Origin: Bifidobacterium breve
GTDB taxonomy: Bacteria > Actinomycetota > Thermoleophilia > Miltoncostaeales > Miltoncostaeaceae
Length of the DNA stretch: 27,174 bases
Assembly (NCBI GenBank): GCA_945876305.1
Contig: CAMCOB010000005.1
Span: 1 to 27,174, forward strand
Reading direction: 5' to 3'
Shown one piece after another: positions 16,511 to 24,023 of the stretch. The notes under the pieces are model-generated. The model made no database searches. It saw only the letters and a program-made list of their open reading frames with translations, and was not told the origin of the DNA. Every line of letters begins with the position of its first letter. Positions within the stretch are counted from its first letter, which is position 1. The position numbers were made by a program, and so were the translations under genes.

Positions 16511-16954
16511 TTACGATTCTGATCGTACCGGGCGCCTGCGGCGTCGCCGTCGCCGGCGTCGCCCGATGCCATCACCGGCCAGCGCCGCCACCAGCCGGTC
16601 GTCGGCCGGAGGGAAGTCGTACCGGAGCAAATCTTCGCGGCGCACCCATCGGAACTGGGGGCTCACGATGGCCCGTGGACGCTGGAGCGGCGGGTACGAG
16701 CACGCGTAGAACCGAAGGCGCAGTGGGCCGGCATCCTCGCGCCAGATCATTCGCGGGTCACCGATCTCGATGTTGAGCTCCTCGCGCAGTTCGCGACGAA
16801 GCGCCGTGATGTCGCGCTCCCCGGGCTCACGCTTACCGCCCGGAAACTCCCATCGCCCCGCGTTGCCGGACGTCTTCGGGCGCTGCGTGATGAGGATCCA
16901 ACCGCCGTGCTCGATGACCGCGGCCACCACGATGATGGGTTCTTTGCGTTTCAT
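16511..16954 (-). CDS. mutT: MutT-type NUDIX hydrolase with an arginine-rich tail
   Basis: A 147-residue NUDIX protein. The N-terminus KRKEPIIVVAAVIEHGGWIL and the WEFPGGKREPGE segment (about 35-46) are typical of MutT, which hydrolyses 8-oxo-dGTP to the monophosphate. The NUDIX box spans 40-62, with the metal-binding R54-E55 and E58-E59; the usual glycine after EE-x is Asn61. The C-terminus (about 132-147) has ten consecutive arginines followed by PVRSES, which is unusual for MutT and may bind nucleic acid. The ATG overlaps the mutY stop (ATGA). Coupling to MutY, which acts on the same lesion after it enters DNA, supports the role. Confidence 0.9.
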   Translation of the reverse strand: MKRKEPIIVVAAVIEHGGWILITQRPKTSGNAGRWEFPGGKREPGERDITALRRELREELNIEIGDPRMIWREDAGPLRLRFYACSYPPLQRPRAIVSPQFRWVRREDLLRYDFPPADDRLVAALAGDGIGRRRRRRRRRRPVRSES

Positions 16955-17748
16955 CGAAGCGCCGCCCGGCCCACCGGCACCAGAGACCGTCCCCGGCGCT
17001 CGGCCAGTCCGTCGCCCACCAGACTGTCGGCGGCCTCCGGGTCGGCTGACACCGGAGCACGCCCCCGCTCGGTGAGCGTGCGCAGCAATGTCCCCCGACG
17101 CTGGCGCAACGAACCCTCGTATGGGGACTGGCGGCGCGTCGGGGGCGTGACCTGATGCACCACACCGGCATCGGCTGCTGGACACGCCGTGCGCAGCGGG
17201 CAGCCATCGTCGCACCGGGGAGCCCGGGCACTGCACACCTCGCGCCCGAGATCCATCATGGCCTGACCCACATCCCACCCACGGCCACGGGGCGTACCGG
17301 GCCAGCCACCGGGAAACCGCCGCGCTACAACCCGCCTGATGTTCACGTCCTCGGGCAGTACAGCCTCGCCGTCGGCGAAGCAGCGGATCGCAGCGGCCGT
17401 GTAGGCACCGACGCCCGGCAGGTCAGTGAGGTGGTCGGAATCCGGCCAGCCGTGCTCACCGATGATTCCCGCGGCGGCATGCAGGTTGCGCGCACGGCGC
17501 GGATAGCCGAGCCCCTGCCACTGCGCAAGCACCTCCCCCAGCGGCGCAGCAGCCAGATCGGCAGCCCCCGGCCAGCGCGTCATCCAGGCCTCGTAGTACG
17601 GAACGACCCGCGACACCTGAGTGGACTGAAGCATGACCTCAGACACCAGGATGGCCCAGCGATCACGCGTATTGCGCCACGGAAAGTCGTGCCCCTCGCG
17701 GCCAAACCAGCGGATGAGTGCCCGTACTGCACGGGCATCGGGGGTCAT
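16951..17748 (-). CDS. mutY: A/G-specific adenine glycosylase
   Basis: Excises adenine mispaired with 8-oxoguanine. The 265-residue protein has the HhH-GPD fold: catalytic Glu37 in SEVMLQSTQV (the usual LQQTQ has become LQSTQ), hairpin LPGVGAYTAAAI (110-121) and catalytic Asp134 in EDVNIRR. It carries an iron-sulfur loop with Cys172, 179, 183 and 189. That loop is C-x6-C-x3-C-x5-C, one residue longer in the middle than the textbook C-x6-C-x2-C-x5-C. The C-terminal SPYEGSLRQRRGTLLRTL resembles the short actinobacterial ending, so the NUDIX-like lesion-recognition domain of enterobacterial MutY is absent. The gene lies 55 nt after the exonuclease fusion and overlaps mutT. Confidence 0.93.
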   Translation of the reverse strand: MTPDARAVRALIRWFGREGHDFPWRNTRDRWAILVSEVMLQSTQVSRVVPYYEAWMTRWPGAADLAAAPLGEVLAQWQGLGYPRRARNLHAAAGIIGEHGWPDSDHLTDLPGVGAYTAAAIRCFADGEAVLPEDVNIRRVVARRFPGGWPGTPRGRGWDVGQAMMDLGREVCSARAPRCDDGCPLRTACPAADAGVVHQVTPPTRRQSPYEGSLRQRRGTLLRTLTERGRAPVSADPEAADSLVGDGLAERRGRSLVPVGRAALR

Positions 17749-17803
17749 CGTCACCCGCCGAGTGTCCCATGCCCGTTCGGCGTATGGCGCCCGCACGGTG
17801 AGA

Positions 17804-19666
17804 TCACGCGGCGGTGGCGATCCCGGCCTCGGCATCGGTCTCGACCAGAAGAAGCGATTGAGCGGCCCTGCGAAGGGCATCCACAAGAGCACTCGTGTGT
17901 GACGGCGCAGGAATGAGCGCTGGGTGACCCGAGCGTGAGGCCACGCGACGGCGCACCAACGCGATCTCCTCAAGTGCCTCGGGTGGGAGCGACTCATGCG
18001 TGCGTGGGGCGCCCAGAGCCGCGAGGATGCGGTGGGCTGCACCAGCCTCCGAGCCTGCGTGCACCTCCACCCGCGCGACGACCAGGCCATCACGCACCAC
18101 GAATGCCACCACCTGACCAGCCTGCGTCCCATCCTCCACCAACACGCAACGGGCATCGCGGGCCCGGGCAAGCGCAGCAATTTCGGCGATCACGCCGACC
18201 AGCGCATCGATCTGGGCGGTGTAGGCGCCATCGTCGAGTACCCCGGTGCGCGCGGCGCGGTCGATGAGCACGGCCGTCTCCTCGGCCGAGGCGATCGGGT
18301 CGTCCCCCAGCACGCGGCGGCATGCGGCCGGAGGCCCCCCATCGGCGCACGACAGCGGCAACAACACCTGCAGGGCGTCACTGGCCAGTAACGCGGTGCG
18401 CTCTGCAGCCAGAGGGCCGAAGTGCTCCCCGGCCCGGGATGCTCGGGCGACCGCGGTGATGCGCACGTCGTCACCGGCAGCGGACAGCCGGAGGTAGCGC
18501 CGTGACCGGCTGCCGACAGCGGGGCGGTTGCAGGTGGGCGCGAGCTCGGTGATCAGGCGATGCGCCCGCAACTGCGCCTCGAACTCGGATCCGGTCTCCT
18601 CGTGATCGACACGATCGGCGGCCTCCACTGCCCGCTCAATCAACCGGCCGTGGCGTTTGCCCGACGCGAAATACCCGCGCACGCGGCGCCGAATATTGGG
18701 GGCGCACCCCACGTGCACCACGCGCCCCTGCGCGTCGCGCATGAGGTACACGCCGGTCGTCGCCGGAAGATCCTCAGCCAGTGCGATCTTGTGCGCCATT
18801 CGTCCGCCTCCCGGCTGACCCAAGGCCACGGCGTGATCGAGCGGCGTTGCATCGCCATCGGCCATCAGATCGATCAAACGCGCAAGCACGACCGCCGTCG
18901 CTTCGGCATCCGCAAGCGCCCGGTGGCGCGTGGTGACGGTGACGCCCGCCCAGTCGGCGAGGGTCCCCAGATCGTGCCGCTCCACCCGCGGGCCGAGCAG
19001 TCGGCGCGCCAGCACAAGGGTGTCGAGCCACGCGTTGTGGAAGTAGTCACCCATCAGGCGTCGGCGCTCGTAGTTGAGGAAGCGCAGATCGAATGGTGCG
19101 TTGTGGGCCACCAGCACATCAGACCCCGCGAAGTCGATGAATTGCCGCAGTGCGATCTCGATTCCCGGTGCGCCGCGCACCATCGAATCGTCGATACCGG
19201 TGATTCCCGTGATGTGTGGCGGGATGGGGCGCCCCGGATCGACGAGCGTGGAGAACCGGTCCACAACCACCAGCCCCTCCACCCGGACGGCCCCGATCTC
19301 GGTGATTCGCGAGGCGCCGGGTGAGCCCCCGGTGGTTTCAAGGTCCACGATGCAGAGCGGCACGTCGGCGATGGCCGGGGAGGAACCGCCGCCGCCAGCC
19401 GAGGACAGGCACACCGCGCCATCGGTATCCCACTCCAGACGGGAGTCACCATCAACGATGGTGGCCACCAGTCGCTGGGCGACCTCGAGCGGACACCCCT
19501 CAATACCGAGCACGACCGCGACGGCGTCTGCCGCAGGGACCGGGGCCCCACGGCGGGCAACAAATACCTGCAAACGGTCACCCGCGCTGGCTGCGGGCTC
19601 CGACCCGGGCGACGGCGCCACGGAAGGGATCGAAGACGGTGGTGACGACGGTTCAGGTGATGCCAT
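17804..19666 (-). CDS. DEDDh 3'-5' exonuclease fused to a UvrC-like GIY-YIG domain
   Basis: A 620-residue fusion of the kind seen in actinobacteria (mycobacterial Rv2191 type). After a low-complexity N-terminus comes a DnaQ-like exonuclease with all motifs: VDLETTG (Asp108, Glu110), HNAPFD (Asp193) and HRALADAEA (His248, Asp253). A UvrC/Cho-type domain follows (about 296-375) with GVY (305-307), a basic NIRRRVRGYF helix and the catalytic-glutamate segment SEFEAQL (about 360-366). The second motif is HVG, not YIG, so a key tyrosine is His318. The C-terminal 230 residues are uncharacterised. I prefer the ATG at 19666 because TAATGT ends 8 nt before it; the ATG at 19678 (four residues longer) overlaps that hexamer. 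Likely role: DNA repair or end processing, with mutY downstream. Confidence 0.9.
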   Translation of the reverse strand: MASPEPSSPPSSIPSVAPSPGSEPAASAGDRLQVFVARRGAPVPAADAVAVVLGIEGCPLEVAQRLVATIVDGDSRLEWDTDGAVCLSSAGGGGSSPAIADVPLCIVDLETTGGSPGASRITEIGAVRVEGLVVVDRFSTLVDPGRPIPPHITGITGIDDSMVRGAPGIEIALRQFIDFAGSDVLVAHNAPFDLRFLNYERRRLMGDYFHNAWLDTLVLARRLLGPRVERHDLGTLADWAGVTVTTRHRALADAEATAVVLARLIDLMADGDATPLDHAVALGQPGGGRMAHKIALAEDLPATTGVYLMRDAQGRVVHVGCAPNIRRRVRGYFASGKRHGRLIERAVEAADRVDHEETGSEFEAQLRAHRLITELAPTCNRPAVGSRSRRYLRLSAAGDDVRITAVARASRAGEHFGPLAAERTALLASDALQVLLPLSCADGGPPAACRRVLGDDPIASAEETAVLIDRAARTGVLDDGAYTAQIDALVGVIAEIAALARARDARCVLVEDGTQAGQVVAFVVRDGLVVARVEVHAGSEAGAAHRILAALGAPRTHESLPPEALEEIALVRRRVASRSGHPALIPAPSHTSALVDALRRAAQSLLLVETDAEAGIATAA

Positions 19667-19674
19667 TGGTGCGC

Positions 19675-19680
19675 ACATTA
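19675..19680 (-). promoter_or_regulatory. -10 hexamer TAATGT of the exonuclease-mutY-mutT unit, leaderless-type
   Basis: TAATGT ends 8 nt before the ATG at 19666 and overlaps the alternative ATG at 19678. If it is the -10, the longer start would lie upstream of the transcript, so this site decides the start. Confidence 0.45.
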
Positions 19681-19757
19681 CGGTCGCCCCCCGACGGCCC
19701 CGCCGCCATGCCGGAGCCGCGATGACGACGTTCCGGGAGGCAGGGGGGCGCTCCGGT

Positions 19758-19763
19758 TATCCT
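19758..19763 (+). promoter_or_regulatory. -10 hexamer TATCCT of the MarR gene, leaderless-type
   Basis: TATCCT ends exactly 6 nt before the ATG at 19770, placing +1 on the start codon. There is no Shine-Dalgarno. It lies divergent to the exonuclease hexamer 78 nt away. Confidence 0.5.
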
Positions 19764-19769
19764 TCCCCC

Positions 19770-20264
19770 ATGGCGACACAGCGATCACGCCCGACACCCC
19801 CCACCGGCGACCTCGACGCGACTGAGATGGTCGCGTGGGGCGGACTTCTGCGCACGCATGCCGCACTGGTGCGAGCACTCGATGACGAGATGCAGGCGTC
19901 CCACGGGATCTCCCTCACCCAATATGAGGTGCTACTCCTGCTCTCGCGGTCCGACGACGGCGCACTGCGCATGAATGAACTGGCCGATGGGGCGCTCTTG
20001 TCATTGTCCGGTCTCTCCCGCCTGGTTGACCGCCTCGTAAACCTCGGGCTGGTCGAGCGCGCCCAGTGCCCCACCGACCGGCGTGGGGCCTTCGCGGTCA
20101 TCACGCCCACCGGGCGGGACCGCTTCGCTGCCGCTCGACCTGTGCATCTGGACGCCGTGCGGCGCCAGTTCATCGACCGGCTGTCGCCAGACGCCGTCTC
20201 AGCGCTCGCGGCGGCCTGGACGACCCTCGGTGCCAGCGGTTGTGGGGAGCCCGAAGGGGATTAG
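19770..20264 (+). CDS. MarR-family transcriptional regulator
   Basis: A 164-residue winged-helix regulator. Dimerisation helices flank a DNA-binding core: SLTQYEVLLLLSRS, the recognition region NELADGALLSLSGLSRLVDR, and a wing containing PTDRRGAFAVITPTGRDRF. MarR proteins are usually dimeric repressors released by small phenolic or oxidant ligands. It is divergent from the exonuclease-mutY-mutT unit with a 103-nt gap, so that unit is its most likely neighbour target if it acts locally; this is inference and I see no clear palindrome in the gap. Its TAG overlaps the amidase TAA on the other strand (TTAG). Confidence 0.92.
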   Translation: MATQRSRPTPPTGDLDATEMVAWGGLLRTHAALVRALDDEMQASHGISLTQYEVLLLLSRSDDGALRMNELADGALLSLSGLSRLVDRLVNLGLVERAQCPTDRRGAFAVITPTGRDRFAAARPVHLDAVRRQFIDRLSPDAVSALAAAWTTLGASGCGEPEGD

Positions 20265-21274
20265 CGGACGCGGGCGGGTACGTCGCCGCGCGCGTTGACG
20301 CGGATACCCGGAAGGGCCACGGCCACGTTTAAGCGACCGCGGCGGCGGGGAACCGCGAGCAGTGCCTTGCCATCGCCGCGCGTACTCACCGACACGCCCT
20401 TGCCATTGGGGAGGCGCGCCGTGAGTGGTATTCCTGCCATCGGGACGCCCGACTGGTCAATAACCGTGGCCACCCACAGGTCGCCGCGTGACGGGTTGAT
20501 GCCGGCCCGACGCGAGACGGCTCCGCCCGACCGGGCAAGACGGATCTTGGTGGGCACCGGCTGCTGCACGGCCCCGTCCCCGAGCAATCGCGAATAGTTG
20601 AGGATCCCGGTGCCAATACCCTCAGCCATGGCCTGGCGCACATCCGGGCTTGCAACGGCCAGGGCATCTGTGGGGTTTGACAGGAACGCCCCCTCCACCA
20701 GCACTGCGGGCATCGCGCTGTTGCGAAGCACGTAGAAGTTGGCCTCGCGCACACCACGGTCGGTGAGCAGGAGCCGGGCGATCACCGACTGCTGGATGGC
20801 CAGTGCGAAAGCGCGCGGGGCCGGACCAGTACCGGTGAGCACATACGTCTCAGTACCGGTCGCGAGGGCTGACAATGCACTGTTCTGGTGGATTGACACG
20901 AACAACTGTGCAGCCTGGGCATTCGCCAGATCGGTGCGGGCCTTGAGATCCGCGCCCTCGCTGACGTAGGGCACGTCACCCCCGGCGCTATCGGTGTTGC
21001 GGGTCATCAACGTGGGCACGCCATTGGCCTGCAGAAATGCATTTAGCCGCTGACCGACGTCGAGGTTGACGTCCTTCTCGAAGATCAAGGGGTTTCCGGC
21101 GGCATCGGCGCGGGGGGTGAGCCCCGTGACCGTGCCGGCGGGCAGTGAACCCACCGCGCCGCTATCCGCCCCCCCATGTCCTGGGTCGATCGCGACGAGC
21201 GGCAGGCCGAGTGCCGAGGCAGCAGATGCCGCCCCAATGGCCAGCGCGACGAGGAGTGTCCGAATGCGGGGCAC
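20261..21274 (-). CDS. secreted N-acetylmuramoyl-L-alanine amidase (Amidase_3)
   Basis: Zinc amidase that cleaves the MurNAc-L-Ala bond of peptidoglycan outside the membrane. The 337-residue protein has a signal peptide (MPRIRTLLVALAIGAASAAS), then the catalytic domain with zinc ligands His33 (DPGHGG), Glu66 (FEKDVNLDV) and His129 (SIHQNS) and the catalytic Glu194 (LVEGAFLSN). A C-terminal region of about 100 residues is rich in beta strands, looks like an Ig-like or carboxypeptidase-regulatory-like fold, and ends in a basic tail. The GTG at 21274 has no Shine-Dalgarno; a TTAAAT lies exactly 6 nt upstream, a weaker leaderless-type candidate. It is divergent from the beta-propeller gene. Confidence 0.94.
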   Translation of the reverse strand: MPRIRTLLVALAIGAASAASALGLPLVAIDPGHGGADSGAVGSLPAGTVTGLTPRADAAGNPLIFEKDVNLDVGQRLNAFLQANGVPTLMTRNTDSAGGDVPYVSEGADLKARTDLANAQAAQLFVSIHQNSALSALATGTETYVLTGTGPAPRAFALAIQQSVIARLLLTDRGVREANFYVLRNSAMPAVLVEGAFLSNPTDALAVASPDVRQAMAEGIGTGILNYSRLLGDGAVQQPVPTKIRLARSGGAVSRRAGINPSRGDLWVATVIDQSGVPMAGIPLTARLPNGKGVSVSTRGDGKALLAVPRRRGRLNVAVALPGIRVNARGDVPARVR

Positions 21275-21359
21275 CGGGGCATTTAAGCCGCAACAGGTGT
21301 CCCCATGCCGGATCGTGTTGCGACGGCACGTGAGGGCGGTCGGCGACCGGAGGCACGAC

Positions 21360-21365
21360 TACCCT
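21360..21365 (+). promoter_or_regulatory. -10 hexamer TACCCT of the beta-propeller gene, leaderless-type
   Basis: TACCCT ends 8 nt before the ATG at 21374, and the intervening bases are CCCCTTTT with no Shine-Dalgarno. It supports the 21374 start over the in-frame ATG at 21305, which would add a non-signal-like N-terminus. Confidence 0.45.
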
Positions 21366-21373
21366 CCCCTTTT

Positions 21374-23239
21374 ATGCCGGTACGCACCCTGTTCGCGCTC
21401 GCCATCGGGGCGACTCTCGTCGTGCCTGTGGCCTTTGGCGCCGCCGGGGACGTCACGCGTGTGACCCTCACCAGCGCCGGTACCCAGCTCATCCAGGCTG
21501 CCGACGGACCAGTCATCTCCGGCGACGCCACGCATGTGCTCTTCACGTCGACCGGCGCCTTCAGCGGGGTCGCAACCGGGTCCGTACGGCAACTCTTCTC
21601 GCACGACGTCACCACAGGTCGAAATACCCTGGTGTCGTCCAGTGCCAGCGGGTCGCCCACGCAGTCGGATGTCGACGGCGCCGCGAGCCGCACCATCACC
21701 CCCTACGCGCTCTCTTTCAACGGCCGCTACGTCGTCTTCACCTCCACGGCCTCGGGGCTCGTGGGAGGCGACACGAACGGGCGCGCACGCGACGTATTTC
21801 GCAAGGACCTCGTCACCGGGGCCATCACGATCGTCTCCCGCGATTCCGCTGGGGCCCAACCCACGGCTGGAGTAACCGGAGACCCCTCTATCTCGGCCGA
21901 TGGTTCGCGCGTCGCATTTACGTCGGGCGATGCCCCGCTCGTGGCATCAGACACCAATGGGGTTGCGGACATCTACGTGGCCGACATTCGCACCCGTTCC
22001 ATCAACCTGATCAGCCGGACGGCAGCGGGCGCGCAGTCACTCGCTGCCACCGGGCACGCGTCGATAAGCGCAGATGGTCGCGCTGTGGCATTTGAGGGAG
22101 ACGGGGCCGCCTCGGTGCTGGCACCGGCGGACGCCGATTCCCTGCCCGATATCTACGTCGCGCGGATTACACCGCGCACGATCACGCTCGCCAGCCAGCC
22201 GCCCAGCGGGCAGCCGGATGCCACGGCCTGTCTGCCATCGCTGTCGGGCACGGGTACGCGGGTCGCATTTACGTCAGGGGCCACCATGACCGACTGCGGC
22301 GTGGCGACGGGGGCCCGGGCGATTGACGTACGCGACATCCCGGCACAGACCACCACCCGGGCATCCGACCCGGTCACCGGGGCAACCGGGGGCGCGGTGA
22401 TGTCCTTCGACGGCGATCGCGTGGCCTTTACCGATACCGCGACTCCCACGGCAGTACAGGTACGCGCAACTGTCGCGGTCGCGGGCTCGCTCACCCGGGT
22501 GTCGCAGACCGCGAACGGGACCACGCTCGGCGCCGATGCCTCACGGCCCGCCCTCTCGGGGAGCGGCCGCCTTGCGGGGTTCGCCTTTCTGGACCCGCCG
22601 GTTGGTGTCACCCCCGTGGCGGGCGACACCAACCTGCAGATCGACGCCTTCACCACCGATCTCGGTGGCGGCGACACGACTGCACCGGCCCTCAGCGCCA
22701 CGGTCGCCCCGGCGGGCGCGAAGGTGATCATCTCCGGGCGTGCCACCGATGTTTCGGGCGTGATGGACGTGACCGTCGGGGGCCGGTACGCCACGGTGGC
22801 CGATGACGGCTCGTTTGCGGTGCGAATCACTCCTGGCGTTGGCAGCCGCACGATTCCCGTGGTGGCGCGCGACGTGACCGGCCTCTCCACCACCACCACC
22901 GTCGCAACCTCCCGCGACGCATCCGGCCGTACGCCGGGATCGAGTCCGGCACGGGCCCAGGGGATACGTGTGACCATCGTGGGGCGCACAGCACGTGTGC
23001 GGTTTCGCACCGGCATCAGTGCCATGTGCCGGGTTGAGATACGCAAGCGGGTCACCGGATCGGTGCGCCTGTCGTCGTTCCGCGTGGTGGGGGCGCGCCA
23101 GAGCCGTCGGGCCGCCGGCACCCACGTGGTGCGACTGCCCCTGCCAAAGACGATGCTGGCGGGCAGCTACCAGGTACGGGTGCTCATGTCGTCGGCACGC
23201 GGGCTGGGCACTGCGGCAGCCACTTTCATACTGCGCTGA
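21374..23239 (+). CDS. exported TolB/PD40-like beta-propeller protein with C-terminal beta domains
   Basis: A 621-residue secreted protein. The signal peptide PVRTLFALAIGATLVVPVAF is followed by about six or seven repeats of a WD40-like/TolB blade, recognisable by S-x-DG-x-VAFTS strands and D-(I/V)-Y-V-x-D strands (for example SISADGSRVAFTSG, then SDTNGVADIYVADI). After about residue 430 comes an Ig-like domain beginning DTTAPALSATVAP. The last module, with a THVVRLPLPKTMLAGSYQVRV segment, is of a kind common in Thermoleophilia surface proteins. No catalytic motif is seen; a binding or scaffold role outside the cell is inferred. It overlaps the next gene by one base (TGATG). Confidence 0.88.
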   Translation: MPVRTLFALAIGATLVVPVAFGAAGDVTRVTLTSAGTQLIQAADGPVISGDATHVLFTSTGAFSGVATGSVRQLFSHDVTTGRNTLVSSSASGSPTQSDVDGAASRTITPYALSFNGRYVVFTSTASGLVGGDTNGRARDVFRKDLVTGAITIVSRDSAGAQPTAGVTGDPSISADGSRVAFTSGDAPLVASDTNGVADIYVADIRTRSINLISRTAAGAQSLAATGHASISADGRAVAFEGDGAASVLAPADADSLPDIYVARITPRTITLASQPPSGQPDATACLPSLSGTGTRVAFTSGATMTDCGVATGARAIDVRDIPAQTTTRASDPVTGATGGAVMSFDGDRVAFTDTATPTAVQVRATVAVAGSLTRVSQTANGTTLGADASRPALSGSGRLAGFAFLDPPVGVTPVAGDTNLQIDAFTTDLGGGDTTAPALSATVAPAGAKVIISGRATDVSGVMDVTVGGRYATVADDGSFAVRITPGVGSRTIPVVARDVTGLSTTTTVATSRDASGRTPGSSPARAQGIRVTIVGRTARVRFRTGISAMCRVEIRKRVTGSVRLSSFRVVGARQSRRAAGTHVVRLPLPKTMLAGSYQVRVLMSSARGLGTAAATFILR

Positions 23240-23625
23240 TGGCGACGCGATTCCCCATGCGCACGGCACGCTGGTCGGACATCCTGCTGATGAACCGCCC
23301 GGACCGCATGGAGGCCGAGGTGGGTGACGAGATGGTGTCCATCCGCATGGGCTGGCTGGGGCACGCGGAGATCCCCCTCGAGCACATCGCCCGAATCGAT
23401 GGCTATCGCTGGCCCTGGTGGGGCGGATACGGCGTGCGTATCGGCAAAGGACTCGTGGCGTTCGTGGCCACCCCGGGTACGGCCACGCTGATCGAACTCG
23501 ATCAGCGCATTACCGTGCACGCCCCGGCCCCGTGGGATACCTCACGGGTGGTGGTTGCCGTGGCCGACCCCGGCGGGTTCGCCGAGGCCATCGCCGCCGC
23601 GCGCAGTGCGCGCGGCGGCGCCTGA
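23239..23625 (+). CDS. small PH-domain-like hypothetical protein
   Basis: A 128-residue protein whose ATG shares a base with the preceding stop (TGATG), so it is translated after the propeller protein. It is a string of predicted beta strands (EMVSIRMGWLGHAEIPLEHI, GYGVRIGKGLVAFVAT, TLIELDQRITVHAP) ending in a helix (PGGFAEAIAAARSA). That is the pattern of bacterial PH-like domains found in small actinobacterial proteins. There is no signal peptide or TM segment. Function unknown. The last codons lie inside a perfect 13-bp hairpin, so the C-terminal ARSARGG residues are tied to the terminator structure. Confidence 0.82.
   Translation: MATRFPMRTARWSDILLMNRPDRMEAEVGDEMVSIRMGWLGHAEIPLEHIARIDGYRWPWWGGYGVRIGKGLVAFVATPGTATLIELDQRITVHAPAPWDTSRVVVAVADPGGFAEAIAAARSARGGA
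23592..23620. terminator. very stable 13-bp hairpin between convergent genes
   Basis: CGCCGCCGCGCGC, loop AGT, GCGCGCGGCGGCG is a perfect all-G/C stem of 13 bp with a 3-nt loop. It ends 2 nt before the PH-like gene's stop codon and 6 nt past the glyoxalase gene's stop on the other strand. With a one-base convergent gap, it is the best candidate for a bidirectional terminator, although no T-tract follows on either side. Confidence 0.6.
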
Positions 23626-23626
23626 C

Positions 23627-23989
23627 TCAGCCCTCAAGCACCTGCATCGCAACAAGCTTGTTGCCGTCGGGGTCGTAGAACTCGAGTGACAGGGCGCCGC
23701 CCATGTCCTCGACGACATCCTTCTGCACGTCTGCGTCGATCAGCATCTGGTCGAACGCCTTGATGTCGGACACCCGGAATGAGACGGTGGCGCCGCCCTG
23801 ATGAGGCGGCGTGGCGAGCTCGCCGTACAGGCCGATCTCAGTTGACCCCGCGGTGAACTGCGCCCAGTCGTTACCTTCTCGCCGGCTCAGTTCGAGGCCA
23901 AGAACGCCCTCGTAAAAGGCCACCGACCGGTTCATGTTGCAGATGCCATAAAAGACGACGTCAACACCCTCGATGAGACTCACTGTCAC
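23627..23989 (-). CDS. glyoxalase/VOC-superfamily protein
   Basis: A 120-residue single vicinal-oxygen-chelate module pair: an N-terminal half with VVFYGICNMNRSVAFYEGVLG and WAQFTAGSTEIGLYGE, and a C-terminal half with GGATVSFRVSDI and LEFYDPDGNKLVAMQV. The last glutamate is a usual metal ligand. The position commonly held by the first metal-binding His/Gln appears as Tyr or Phe, so metal use is uncertain. Substrate unknown (relatives include glyoxalase I, dioxygenases and resistance proteins). The GTG at 23989 has GGGAG about 4 nt upstream; an in-frame GTG at 23983 is less likely. It is divergent from the permease and convergent with the PH-like gene. Confidence 0.88.
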   Translation of the reverse strand: MTVSLIEGVDVVFYGICNMNRSVAFYEGVLGLELSRREGNDWAQFTAGSTEIGLYGELATPPHQGGATVSFRVSDIKAFDQMLIDADVQKDVVEDMGGALSLEFYDPDGNKLVAMQVLEG

Positions 23990-24023
23990 GGTGCTCCCGG
24001 TCGATCCGTCCCCTCATGGGACA

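Noticed and set aside
21281..21286. TTAAAT 6 nt before the amidase GTG as a leaderless-type -10
   Set aside because: It lacks the A at the second position of the hexamer, so I did not count it with the eight TANNNT cases, although the spacing is right.
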